64,000 nt of DNA from Poa pratensis (taxonomy: Eukaryota > Streptophyta > Magnoliopsida > Poales > Poaceae), in NCBI GenBank assembly GCA_947311845.1, contig CAMZMU010000107.1:20764359-20828358 (forward strand), given 5' to 3'. Below, piece by piece: positions 36,603 to 47,579 of this stretch. The translations under genes were made by a program, and so were the position numbers. Each line of letters starts with the position of its first letter. Positions within the stretch are counted from its first letter, which is position 1. The notes below the pieces were generated by a model. It saw only the letters and a list, made by a program, of their open reading frames with translations. It was not told where the DNA came from and did no database searches.

Positions 36603-36819
36603 TCATGCTCGCGATGCCCGTCAGCACCGCAGCCTGATTGCTTTGAAAAGACGGAGCGCACGCCGGTGCCACGGCCAACCATCTAAGACCAACAACAGAA
36701 GATTATAAAGCCATTCGTTCACTCAAATTTTTCAGCTTCCCCGTGCAAGAACCCAATTTCCGCATATAATCTACTGGCCAGGATGTGGAAGCGCATGCGT
36801 GTCTATAGGCAAACACCTA

Positions 36820-36969
36820 CTCACTCTGTTCCTAAATTTAAGATGTTTTAGCCTTTTTCTAGATTCACATGTATTAGACATGTTTTATTGTGTATGTTCC
36901 CTGATTTTAATCCGCATCTATTCAACATGTAAAATACCTAAAACATCTTATATTTAGGAACATAGGGAG
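36820..36969. mobile_element. Stowaway MITE, copy B
   Basis: Duplicate of the MITE at 25623-25772, with TA on both sides. Its right terminus reads ATAGGGAG, closer to the Stowaway consensus than in copy A. Confidence 0.88.
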
Positions 36970-37077
36970 TATTAGCTACGCTATATTACCGTACGTTAAT
37001 AGGTTGGCTTGGGTACACGCGGGCAGGTGTATCAAGGATGCACATTCGTCGGTAGTTATAAACACATCACCATCTAA

Positions 37078-37120
37078 TCACCTATAACAGAGTTTTCCAA
37101 AAAAAAATCACCTATAACAG
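37078..37120 (+). mobile_element. Ultra-short retroposed tail, copy B
   Basis: Same structure as at 25881, with nine A instead of ten in the insert (37091-37107) between two TCACCTATAACAG copies. Confidence 0.7.
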
Positions 37121-38218
37121 CCATAAGCGAAGGAATCTCGACGACAGTAGTGGATGGACAGATGCGGCTGTGTAACACGCCCCCTGGAGACCAGATCCAC
37201 TCTCTGAATTTTTTTAGTATAGTCACATCAATTATTCAGGACCGTAGATAGCTATTTGCAAAGTGATAAACTACTTGCATATTCTTTAATCTTGCCAAGG
37301 TTCCCATTTTAAATCTTTTTCGATAAAGGGTATTTTGTTACTCATAGTATCAAAAGGATACTAGGTCCTACACCCGGCCGAAAAACTGTGCGTTAGTTTG
37401 GTTAATATATATTGGTGACACGTGAGTTTGGGCCAGATTCAAATTGAAGTCAAATTTGCTTCAAGTTTTCTTCGGATTTTAACAAAATTCAACCATAATT
37501 TATGGTCACTTTGCAGAACTGAAGACAAAAAATAACCAAGATTCCTGTTGACTTGGGCTGACAAAAAAAACAATTCGGAACAATATTCTCTGGGAGAATG
37601 TATCCAGTACTCCGCGTGTCATATCTAGAAGTCTCCAAGATTCTGAAATAACCTCAAAACATTGAAACATAGCTTATATCCTAAAAAACAAGTAATTGTT
37701 AATTCAAAAAACCAGATGTGAATCTGGCCCAATACCAATATCATGTACTTGAAGATTAGATTTGAATTTTTATGACATGGTAAACATATGCTGTGTCGAT
37801 TTCGCAATTTATTTTCAGTTATGTTTCGTGATTTTTAAGACGAAGGTTTTCTAGTTGTGGAGCACTTGGAGGACCTCATGGCCAAACACACGATACGTTG
37901 TCTATGGCCCGGTAGCCCACATGCAAGGGGCATATCCTATACTCTCGGGCAAATGATTTCTAGATACAAGAGCAAAGCCTTCATTTTTGCTTCAGTGATG
38001 CGGTTCATGTAAAACTACACGGTAACGTGTTGGTGCACACGTTGGTGCTAAGCACGCTTTCTGTCCTATAGAACACGCCGTAAGCTGGCCTGTACTGAAA
38101 AAAAAAATAGACGCACAAGTCGTATATCCTGCATCCTATGAAACCTGAACTTCTGAAAGGTAGCAGCGCGCACCCGAAGTGGCGTGGTGGTTGCCGTTGA
38201 CCGTTGCAAACCACGTCT

Positions 38219-38225
38219 ATATAAG
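38219..38225 (+). promoter_or_regulatory. Probable TATA box of zinc-finger gene copy B
   Basis: TATATAA in CACGTCTATATAAGGTC, about 95 bp before the first ATG. The same box and flanks precede copy C at 56006. Confidence 0.6.
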
Positions 38226-38318
38226 GTCATAAAACTTGGCCATCCAGGTCATTTTGGCCAGCCTAGAACCTAGCTAGCTACAGCATCCACCCCCTCGCCA
38301 AAACCCTTCTCGTAGGAG

Positions 38319-38737
38319 ATGGCCTCGAACGGCGGCGGCCCACCCTACCGATGGAGGCCGCCGGGTTGCCGCGGCAACTGCAGCCGGAGGGTTACACATG
38401 CCATTTCTGCGGCAAGACCTGGTCGACGAGACAGGCCCTTGGTGGCCACATGTCCAGTCGCTACTGCAGGGAGGCGCCGCCGCAGCCCCTCCCACCTCCG
38501 CCACCCCCTCCACCCAACCCTGCCTTCTCGGAGGAGAACCGCCCGGGAGGCCAACAGCTGGTGGAGAGAGACTTCCTCGGCCTGCTGATGGCGCCAGCGC
38601 CGCCCGTCGCCGCCGTGGTGAACGACAACGTGCCGGAGCAGTCCAACAACGCCGCCGCGGAGCGGCAGGTGAACGATGGCACAGGGGAGGAAGCCGACGG
38701 CTCGGTAAGCGCCTTGGACCTGACTTTGCGTCTCTGA
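38319..38737 (+). CDS. QALGGH-type C2HC zinc-finger/EAR protein, copy B, with altered N terminus
   Basis: Probable nuclear DNA-binding repressor. The reading from the second ATG (38351) gives 128 residues. It has one finger with Cys17, Cys20, His33 and Cys39 (CX2C-X12-H-X5-C) around the plant QALGGH core, then a polyproline run, and a last heptad LDLTLRL (EAR-like LxLxL). Compared with copy C, two extra bases just after TACCGATGG shift the frame opened by the conserved first ATG (38319). That ATG now gives a different 89-residue product that lacks the finger, so the finger protein depends on the internal ATG and is about ten residues shorter. There are no introns, as is usual for single-finger plant C2H2 genes. 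It may be a functional truncated allele or an early pseudogene. The zinc-finger class is clear; the targets are unknown. Confidence 0.7.
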
Positions 38738-39189
38738 TCAGTACGCTCGCTAGCTAGTCATGTTAGATCCATCTCAAGGAAAAAACTATGTGACCATAAG
38801 ATGATGGTAATACAATGTTTAAGATCCATGCTAGCTAGCATCTTGTTTGTTTAATCTTATAATGTTGTCTTCGTTGTTCGATTTATCATCTCAAGAGGAA
38901 AACTATACATGTGACGATATGATGAGTCTCGTCTATAAGATTCATGAGATTTTAGTTTGTTTAATCTGTGTTTGTTACTGTGATTGTTTGCTATATGTTT
39001 AGGGAGTTCCAGTAGATCCAAAGTGAAAAAAGAAAATCATACGAGTTTATCCATTGTGTTTACATTCACGTTATTTTTGGCAAGTGTGTGCTTGCGTGAA
39101 CACTTAATGCGTACAGGTTGTCGGATCTTAGTTTCCTAAAAATGATTCAACGTTAAAATTTGTACCCAATTATGGTTAGTCTGGTTTAC

Positions 39190-40200
39190 ATAACTAGATA
39201 TCTGATATGGCAAGTTCTCATATGCTTGGAATGTACCTCAACCGTCCACCAAAAGTGAATACGATGGTTTCTGCTGGTACACTATAGTCGAACGCGAGCA
39301 GCCTGTCGGTTTATACCAAGCAAGCTAGGGTAATATCGCGGCCTTAATCCCCTCCGGCGACTGCGACATGCTCGCATGCTGCTTTGTCTCGTCAGTCGTC
39401 ACCTACCAAGCGATCAGGCTGAAGAAATTACGCTTCCGACCGAGAGGATCGGTAGCGCCCATACCGGGCCCTCACCGCGCAGCCACAGCAACACCCATCC
39501 CCGCCCCGCCGCTGGTCTTGTGGCCTTCGCGGCGCAGCGGCGTTACCCCGCCGCCTAGCTTGAAAAATCAGCTCTTCAGTGCTTCTGGCTAAAGAAACTA
39601 AGCAAGGCTCGGTCACCAGTCAATCTCGATAGTCCATGGAATAAAATTTCAGTGTATAGTTCTTTCAATCACAATGAACTGATTTGATTAAAGTTCTAAA
39701 CGAAATTGCCGCCATCGCTTCGTGGACTCGGCCAGCCACCTCGCCGGGCAATTGCGCACTGCCCTGAGCACGTGAAAATCGCCCTACGTACGTGCAGGTG
39801 CAGCCACTGAAACACAACTTCACGCCTTTCGCCCTGCGTCTGAGCGCGCTAGCGTCACCGAGCCTTCATGCCCAGGCGCTGCAAATCGCGCGGCCGTTGC
39901 CGAGCAAGGCAGAGGGACTCATCGCCGTCGAGTGAGCTGTATGGGGGCAGATCGGACGTGGAATGGTCACCCTACCTTAGGTAAATCAACGGTTTATATA
40001 GAGGTACCTATATATGGCCAGGAGGTACCGGTACCTCCCATTCTCCCAAGCACCGTTGAAAAGCTCGATATATACAAGATGAGGCCCATGCTTGCCTTTC
40101 ATGTGCTCAATGTAATTGCATATACGAGTTTGAATTCTAGGCAAATGAAAAGGCAAGTCTATCGCACGACTGTTTTTTTTTTCATCTATCACACAAGATC
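39190..40200. other. Intergenic, partly GC-rich, nothing recognised
   Basis: Homology with unit C ends near 39185. Frames in 39368-39616 overlap on both strands and follow GC content. A perfect 18-bp palindrome, GGAGGTACCGGTACCTCC, lies at 40021-40038. Confidence 0.5.
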
Positions 40201-40565
40201 TTTTTTTCCGTCAACATGGCGACACTATCAGGAAACGGCTAATTACCGGCGTATCGACGTTACTAGCGGCAGACGCCCACGCTAGCAAAGTCACGCCAGT
40301 GATATTTGGAATCACCGGCGTGTCCACGCCCACGCCGGGACAAATACTGACACCACTGACGGGGTGGACAGGCCGGTAGTAAATAAATACCACTGGGGTG
40401 TATATAGCGAATGGTTGCATAATAAACGATATAATCAGCAAAATTCATAGAAACATAAGAATTCACAGAAATAGCAGTGGAAGCAGTTGCACCACTCAAC
40501 AAACATATATGAGTGACACTCAACAAAGTTCTTATTGTTCATCTAACTTATTACTAACTATCTAG

Positions 40566-41320
40566 CTAGTCATCTAGGTTCATGATCACGTGATCAGGCA
40601 TGAAGTCATGATCATCTCTAGGGTCGTGATCATCTCTAGGGTTGTGATCCACAGACTCGGAACCGTCGGAGTTGTTCGGGTGCCTATAAATGAAGTAGGT
40701 CCTGACGGCACCATGGTCGAGAAAGAACATGAACCTCTCAGTAGATTGCATGCCGTAGAAATCGACAAGTTCTGTCCGACGAGCGTCACTGAAATATGTC
40801 CGACCCATCTTGTTAGTGTACATAACTCTGAACCTCTGGGTGGGCACTGTCATCTGGACCAGATTGATCTCAAACGTCTAGCCCTGCACGGGACGATCTG
40901 GAAAAAAACAACAATCAGACATTAGTGTCATTATAATGCTAGATAATGCAACCGTTTAATCAACAAAATAATAGAACATTTAACAAGAAACATGCATAAA
41001 AATGTGCCTCAGATGAACAGTGCACATCATTTACTTCCAAATGTCCGAACTAAAGGACCAAGAGAAATGTAGAACCAATGTTGTTGTACATATCAGTAGT
41101 TCTTTTAGACCAACACTCGAACTAATAGTGCTAAGAGTTTTAATCATTGGCACATAGATGAACCATATATAGATGTTTAATTTACCAATTATCAATAAGA
41201 AAAGTACGCTCATAATATGTTGAATTTAAACATACCATTCTAGTTAGAACCTCCTCTGGGAGAACTACATCAAACTTCCTATTCATGCACTCGGGATAGC
41301 CACATTGCTCACACATGTCA
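40566..41320 (-). pseudogene. CACTA 2 coding remnant, C-terminal part (possible B3-like fold)
   Basis: Two minus-strand pieces. The upstream piece, 41236-41320, reads CEQCGYPECMNRKFDVVLPE. The downstream frame, 40566-40853, begins MTVPTQRFRVMYTNKMGRTY and ends in an acidic repeat (RDDHDPRDDHD). An exon-intron break is likely between them. The spacing of KFDVVLPEEVL and GRTYF...FMFFLDH...YFIYR recalls plant B3 DNA-binding domains, but this is a tentative reading from pattern alone. It could instead be the element's second (TNP1-like) protein. Confidence 0.35.
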
Positions 41321-41499
41321 TATGTTTGGTGCATATTATACATATAACAGTCTAAACATCAGGAGAGTACATTAAACATGAAATAGTCTAAACATAAACT
41401 CTAATACGATAAGTTGCATATCATACATGAACATATAATAGTTTACTGCGATAAGTCAAAACATCAACATAAAACAACAATCTAAACATCAACATAAAC

Positions 41500-42100
41500 A
41501 CAACTCTAAACCACAACTCTCAACACAAGTAGAAGTGTCGCTCTATGGGTCTCGCATAAGCACTGAGCCCAGAACACGGGGTCTCTCGCATCAACAGTCT
41601 CCACGCTCTGTGAAGGCCCGTGGAACGGAGGAAAGCCCTCCTGCCTGTCTATCTCCATCCAGTACATGAGGTCTATCTCGTGGTAAGTCTCCGCGCCGGC
41701 TGAAGTGCCCCCGATGCCAGACCCAAACACCTACTGTTGCTGCTGCACCTGCTCCTCCTCCTCTCTGGACCCCAGACACTGTCATCCGAGGCTAGCCATC
41801 CTCCTGAGAAGGACCGACGCCGTGGGACGGGGCCGCACCGAACTGCTGGTACACCATCAGATCCGGAACCTGCCGCAGCAGATGCCTCACCAACAGGTCG
41901 TCATGGGTGCGGGTGTTGCGTCGTGCGATCTGTGCCTCGGCCATATGGTGCTCCCTCTCCATGGTCCTGGTAACTTGTCTGATCCCGACGTCGTGTGTTT
42001 GTCCACGCGGTGGTGATCCTCGGGGAAGTTGATGTTCTTGTCATTCACGTACGAGTGGGCGGCAAAGTAGTCGTATGCGTGAGCCACCTACTCCGTGGTC
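41500..42100 (-). pseudogene. CACTA 2 second-ORF-like remnant
   Basis: The minus strand carries readings shifting between frames: AHAYDYFAAHSYVNDKNINF, then EREHHMAEAQIARRNTRTHD, then YHEIDLMYWMEIDRQ. Their style resembles the second, transposase-accessory ORF of plant CACTA elements. Frame breaks make this a relic. No catalytic domain is seen. Confidence 0.35.
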
Positions 42101-45100
42101 AGAAAATGATCAACCTAGTGCTTACTCCCGTCAATATGGATCCGACACCCATACACGGTCCTTAATTCCAGACCTCTTTCTAAAATTATCCCTCACAACA
42201 TTATACTTAACCATTTAGTGGGAAACTAAAACATAATTAAAAATATTCATTAGAACTAAAAAAATTAAAAGTACACAATAGATAAATCTACACAATATAA
42301 GTAAAAATGGCATGACCTATGCTATAAAATGGACAAATCGAGTCCTAGAAATTTTGCGAAACGATCGTTTCGCCAAAACGTTGGACTCGTTTCTAATAGC
42401 TGCAAAATTCATAAATATCCATATCTAATATATACACATTTAACATCTAAACAATACATGTGACATTTTAAAATCTACAGGCAAGTCTAAACAAATTATA
42501 ATCTAGACTAATGATCCACACTATATACTAGAACTCAAAATCTACACACCTTAATCACTAGAGATCTCACATCTAAATTAACGAAAAACATACACCTAAT
42601 TGTACACATCTAAATAGACTAAAAATTGGGTGGGGGATGTGTGCTCACCGGCATGGCTCAATAGTGGCCGGAGCAAGGATGAGGTGGCGGTGGACGGAGA
42701 CGGCGGCATATCGACGCAGGTGATGGCGAGGTCGAGGTGGTGGTGGCGGCAACGACAACGACGCCGCGCGCGAGGTCGAGGTGGCAGCGACGGCGACGGC
42801 AACGGCGCCGTGCGCGAGGTCGAGGTGGCGTCGGCGGCAACGGCAACGGATGGAGACGGTGACGGGGTGCGACTGGATGGAGACGGTGGCGAGGGGGAGG
42901 TGTGGCGGACGGAGCCGGTGCCGGGTGTGGAGGCAGGGTGGGGAGAGTCGGCGCGTGCGGGATGGATGCGGCAGCGGAGTGTGGTGTGTGTGAGAGTGAG
43001 TGGATAGGATAGGGGTAAGCGGTTAAGTGGGCCGGCGCGGGTTACTGGCGTGGGCCAGAAGGCCCACACTAGTAATACCTCTTTTTAATGCTTATTATTT
43101 AAATGTGTAGAATTAATATTTAAAGATAATGGCAAAATATTTTTAATTAATACTCTCCAATTTGAATTAAATTGTTGCAGAGATAATGGTCAAATATGAG
43201 ATGGGCGATTTGGTGCCCAGGCACACCTGCTCCTGTAATCTGGACCGTGCGAGTAACGTTGAGATTGTATATCTTATATTTGTCCGCATCTGCATGGGCG
43301 TAGTAAAAAACTGGTGGGTGCGGTAAAATCACATCGGCCACCATGGGGTTGCGGGTACCACTGTACGACGGAAGGGTGCATGTACGGAGCGGACAGACGG
43401 AGCTGGACGTGAAAAATTATTGTCCGTATGGACATGATGCCAGGATTTCCTGGACCGTGCGACTTAAACTCTGAAAAGGTTACGTTTTCCATGTCGCTGT
43501 CTTGTGCACCTATGTACATAATGACGCGCTTAGCTGCAAACTTGACTTACAAAGTTAGCTACCCGCCTACCCAGCTGACAAGGCTAACACAACGACACCT
43601 AATTAGACACTAAGCATGCAGCAAATTTGAAATACATAGATTTGCTAGCCCCACTATCAGACAAACACAAAGACACGTAGCTCTTTGACTCGATCACGCC
43701 GGCGAGCACAGCAATGAAACAGAAAGACCATCTGCTTCAGGCTAAAAATCACTCCAGGTATGTACAATCATCATACGCATGAACACATCTTGACACGAGT
43801 TACATAGAAAAATGCAATAATGCTAGCAGTGGATAGCAAATCAAGAGAGGAAAGGAATATCTATGACTCAGAGGAACGGCAAAATCATGGAAATACATCA
43901 AACAGACATGGCAGATGCACATATGTGGAATACGAGCCTGCTAGCTTCCATGGCACATCTGAGCTCGGAATCTTTGAGCAGTCTGGAACTTTGGATGATA
44001 ACGACGTGGATTACGTGGAGACGAGACTAGGGGAGAGCGCATGTGCGAGCGCGGCCATGGCGATGTAGTTGGATGCCTCTAACAGGAGCGCCAGGAAGGC
44101 AATCTTAGGCAGTTCGGCGCCTGGCACCAGCCGCTCCGGCGCCTTCCTCTCCAGCGCTGGCGCTGGCGCGCGGGAAGGTCAAGCCAAAGCATGCGTGTCC
44201 GGTGGCGGCGCGTCGTGGCTGCAGCGCCGGTGCAGGCACGTGGCTCGGGACGAGCACGCAGTGCGCGCGGCTGCCGGAGACGAGGAGGATGGCGGCGCTC
44301 CACGGTGAGCTGCCTCGCACGACAGCTAGCGCGCGGTCAGCCGCGTTGCGCACCTCACACGCCTGTGACGGGAAGACGACCCGCCGCGGACGACGATTTG
44401 GGCGGTGCGGCGGTGCCGGGGACGTTCTCTTGAAAAGCGCCGCCGCAGCATGAGTGGTCGATCTTGCTTGTTGACGCTGGGCCTGGGTGTACCTCTAGAG
44501 TTGGGCAGAGGAATTACACAGCACCGACGACGGTGACGATGGTCAGCATGATATCCGCGCCGCAGAAAGGGCAAGGAATCAAGGGATATCGGATCGAGTC
44601 TCCGGTGCTCGGACGAAGGTGGAGGACGGGGCGGATAGCTCTACTTCTTCAATCTGACATTAAATGAGGAGGTGAGCGGTGGAAAGGCGATAACGCAGCA
44701 GACGGTGCCATTCCTGTTTTCCTCTGTTCTCTGAAGGACCACCGACGCAATGGTTAATTAATGTCTCTCCAGTAGTGGGGCAGGGTATGATTTCACCACG
44801 GTAAAAAATTGATGAAGGGAGCAATGGATACACATCCCGATGTGAACGAAGGTACAGGATAAAGGGAGCACATGTGCTCGGGCTCCAAATTGGATTTTCG
44901 GTCAAATATTACATATATTTACTACGCAGCTATAAAATTATGTGTAAAAAACGACACGCCTTTCTCCGTAGATTTCGGTGTTAGGATAGGTAATAGGAAC
45001 ATGCCTGGTAAACCAAAACAAATCCCACGGTCTCACAAGGTTACTGTCAATGTGGGCAATTAGCCAGCCATGCATATAATACATATATACGTGTAGAATC

Positions 45101-45400
45101 TTCTTCTAAGTGTGTTATGTTTGAAGTGGGCCATCGCACCAGGGAGTCGCATTGGCTATTTGTCTCTTTAATTACACGATTCACCAAACTTAACGACGAC
45201 ATATACTATTAGACCCAATGCAATTTGTGTTGGGTTTATTCGGAGTTTCTGACGAAAGCGCACGCGTGTTCCGTGGCCCCCTGCATCATCTACCCCTTAA
45301 TTTGGCGGACGTCGAAAGGGGTTTGACCAATGGGACTTTTTCCAAGATTGTGTTAGGGCATAGGTAATTATGGAACCACATGAGATGAAGAGAGTGTGTG
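42101..45400. other. CACTA 2 interior, non-coding or GC-rich captured DNA
   Basis: 42101-42600 is AT-rich and empty. 42630-43010 is a CGACGG-type GC-rich low-complexity stretch open in many frames. 44080-44450 is another GC-rich block whose minus strand reads a plausible exon-like stretch (PKIAFLALLLEASNYIAMAA). It may be captured gene sequence, but I cannot identify it. Confidence 0.35.
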
Positions 45401-47190
45401 GTGGGGCATAGGTTAATTACTGGTGTGTTTGCTAGAAACCACGCCGGTACAAGCTTCGACATTACTCGCGTGTCCAATACATCTCACGCCACTAATACGG
45501 TCTCGCCCATATTAGATCATTGGGACCCACTTACGACCGGCGTGTCATGTATCCATCACTCCACTAACAACATGGACATTGCTGGCGTGTCGTGTACAGT
45601 CCGCGCCAGTAGTATGTTTTGTTGTGTCAGGTCCTACGGACCCACTTATCACCGGCGTGCACGTAGGGTGACACATCAGTGGTACGTCATAATCACTGGC
45701 AGGGGGATTTCCACACGCTGGTGATACGCTCTGAAACCAGGTCCCCGAATACCACCGACGTGGATTTGGTGTGACCCGCCTGTAGTTACCGACCAGCTAT
45801 AAGCAGTTTGCTTGTAGTGGGAGCTTTATTGATAATAGTTAGATGATTAAAATCAACTAGAAAGCTGCTTACAAGAAACGGGGGACAATCACGTAGCAAC
45901 CATTATGAACTTGGAAGGTTACAGAAAGCTTGGCACAACGATTCGAGAACTTATTACTCTACCTCTTGACATGCTTAATAAAAAACAAAACTAAACTAAC
46001 AGAGATGTCCCCAACATCGTCTAAGCTAGGCGCCATGATCGATCTAGAGTCACAATGCAAAGTCCAGGGTCTACGACCTCAGAGCAGTCTAGTTAAATAA
46101 TCACATGTGAGAAACCGCTACGCGCGCTAAGCAAAGATAACACCTCGCAAGCACCGAACCGCGATAGTGAGCGGATCGGTAACACCGGGGAAAGGTTTGG
46201 AAGCTCCAATAAAGGAAATGTGGGATCTTCCACAACTCCATGGCGCTATCAGTATTGATTTTCAGCCTGCCCGGGTTAGGTGGATGCCAAGATCTTCCCT
46301 CACCTTTCTAGCTTATCATAAGTAGAGGATCAAGATACTTCTGATCATGAGTCCAAAAAATTTGCAGTCTAGATAGAGTGCATAATCGTGGTAATTTTAC
46401 ATCTATCTTTTTCTGAGAACATACAGTCAAGCATTATATATTTTGCCCCGGTGACCGGGTGGAGAGTGGGGAGCTTCAGATCAAAAAATCACGTGTAGTA
46501 GACCAATATTTCCGGACATGGGAGCATGTAAGAACTGCAGGACACAGATCCTCCTCCAAAGCTTGACATCGATCAACTAGTTTGATGTATCCAATTGTTG
46601 ATGTTTCAAGGTGACATAATTGGGCAGAATTCCCTGGAGTATGCACCACCAAAGGCTCAGACTCTTGGAATAACCTTGAGTTTCCACAAGCGGAGCATAA
46701 CTGTGTATCTTACGATGAACCGTTACCGACCCTTCCTCTATAGCAGGATGCTCGTTGTGAGTCACTAGAGCACAATAGGATGATTTTACATAATACAATC
46801 CATTTCTTTCAAGGGACCAGGCAAGAGCACCTCTCCACCAGATGCACGAAATCGGATGTTCAAGATTGCATCGGCATCAGGTGAAAACGAAGTTTCACCA
46901 CAACATGTCAATCTGTGCAGGTGTCCTCGTCGATCAACTCAGAGACAAACTTGCCGAGGCGCCCCATCAATATGTGAGCTGATAGAGCAAATAGAATATC
47001 CGATGCGCAGTCGATTGATAAGGCCCTCCTACTACGTTGCCCTACTAGCAAGAATGGCCCTCCATGTTGTCGACACCGACGAAATGACTGTTGCATGCAT
47101 AAAAAGTCACCATTGGGGTAATATATACCCATGTTTTACGAAGGAGCGCTATGTTAGTTCAAAGTACTTGAACCTCATGCCACCTTTGGC

Positions 47191-47579
47191 ACCATTGGGG
47201 TAATATATACACAACATGCTGCTACTCTGCGGCTCCTCTGCTTTTGGCACATGTGGAAGCACCGCAACGGCGTGGCTTTCAACGGGCTCGCCCCCTCCCT
47301 CTCTCTGGCGCGGAAGAACTGCCGCGATGATGCCATACTCTGGCGCGCTCGCCTCCCCCTCGACCATCGTGTGGATGTTGATCTGTGGCTAACCTACTTA
47401 CTTCCGGTGCGAGATCATCTCGATGTAAGCTAGTGGTTGGTGTGTGTTGTGGCTGCCCCCTTGCGTTGGGCGTTGTCTCCCCTCCCCTGTTGTAACTTGC
47501 TATACAAAAAATTCGAAAAAGGAATAAAAGAGATTCAGGTGGGTGCTTTGCACCCCCCGGTGACCCCTCTAAAAAAAAT
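47191..47579 (+). mobile_element. LINE 3' fragment, plus strand, inside the minus-strand LINE
   Basis: The plus strand encodes a LINE C-terminal stretch (CWHMWKHRNGVAFNGLAPSL, then DDAILWRARLPLDH) followed by an untranslated end, GGTGGGTGCTTTGCACC, and an A-run at 47572-47579. Orientation is opposite to the surrounding LINE, so it is a separate, strongly 5'-truncated insertion. The left border is uncertain. A 19-bp direct repeat ACCATTGGGGTAATATATA (about 47111 and 47192) lies just outside it. Confidence 0.6.

Larger units (their letters stand above)
35403..37279 (+). repeat. Segmental duplication copy 2 (unit B)
   Basis: The match to 24195-26083 starts inside the Copia LTR, 21 bp from its outer end, with no other Copia sequence upstream. 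It ends at the A|T junction where copy 1 has the Helitron candidate; copy 2 continues into unit-B DNA collinear with unit C. The breakpoint within the LTR shows that the duplication, or a later deletion, happened after the Copia insertion. Confidence 0.9.
37280..39185 (+). repeat. Unit B, right block with zinc-finger gene
   Basis: Collinear with 55080-57245 of unit C: about 900 bp upstream of the gene, the gene itself and about 450 bp downstream. Identity is highest in the promoter-proximal part and in the coding region, where the nucleotide match is nearly continuous. This fits selective constraint or gene conversion there. Confidence 0.85.
40223..45819 (-). mobile_element. CACTA transposon 2, no TNP2
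   Basis: Left terminus CACTATCAGGAAACGGCTAAT, right terminus (minus strand) CACTACAAGCAAACTGCTTAT: 16 of 21 positions match. Both ends carry subterminal CACCGGCGTG-type repeats. The flanking triplets are CGA and GGA, so the 3-bp duplication is imperfect. The interior has coding remnants on the minus strand but no TNP2, making it non-autonomous. A sequence CACACTAGTAATACC at about 43072 may mark another, internal CACTA end. Placement: inside the tail of the LINE at 40201-49440. Confidence 0.75.

Noticed and set aside
38398..38757. Alternative-frame 119-codon ORF over zinc-finger copy B (and the equivalent at 56141)
   Set aside because: Proline/Arg-rich overlap frame caused by GC-rich coding DNA; the C2HC/EAR frame explains the conservation.
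42630..43007. 125-codon frame of GDGD/AR repeats
   Set aside because: Low-complexity CGACGG repeats inside CACTA 2; not a credible protein.
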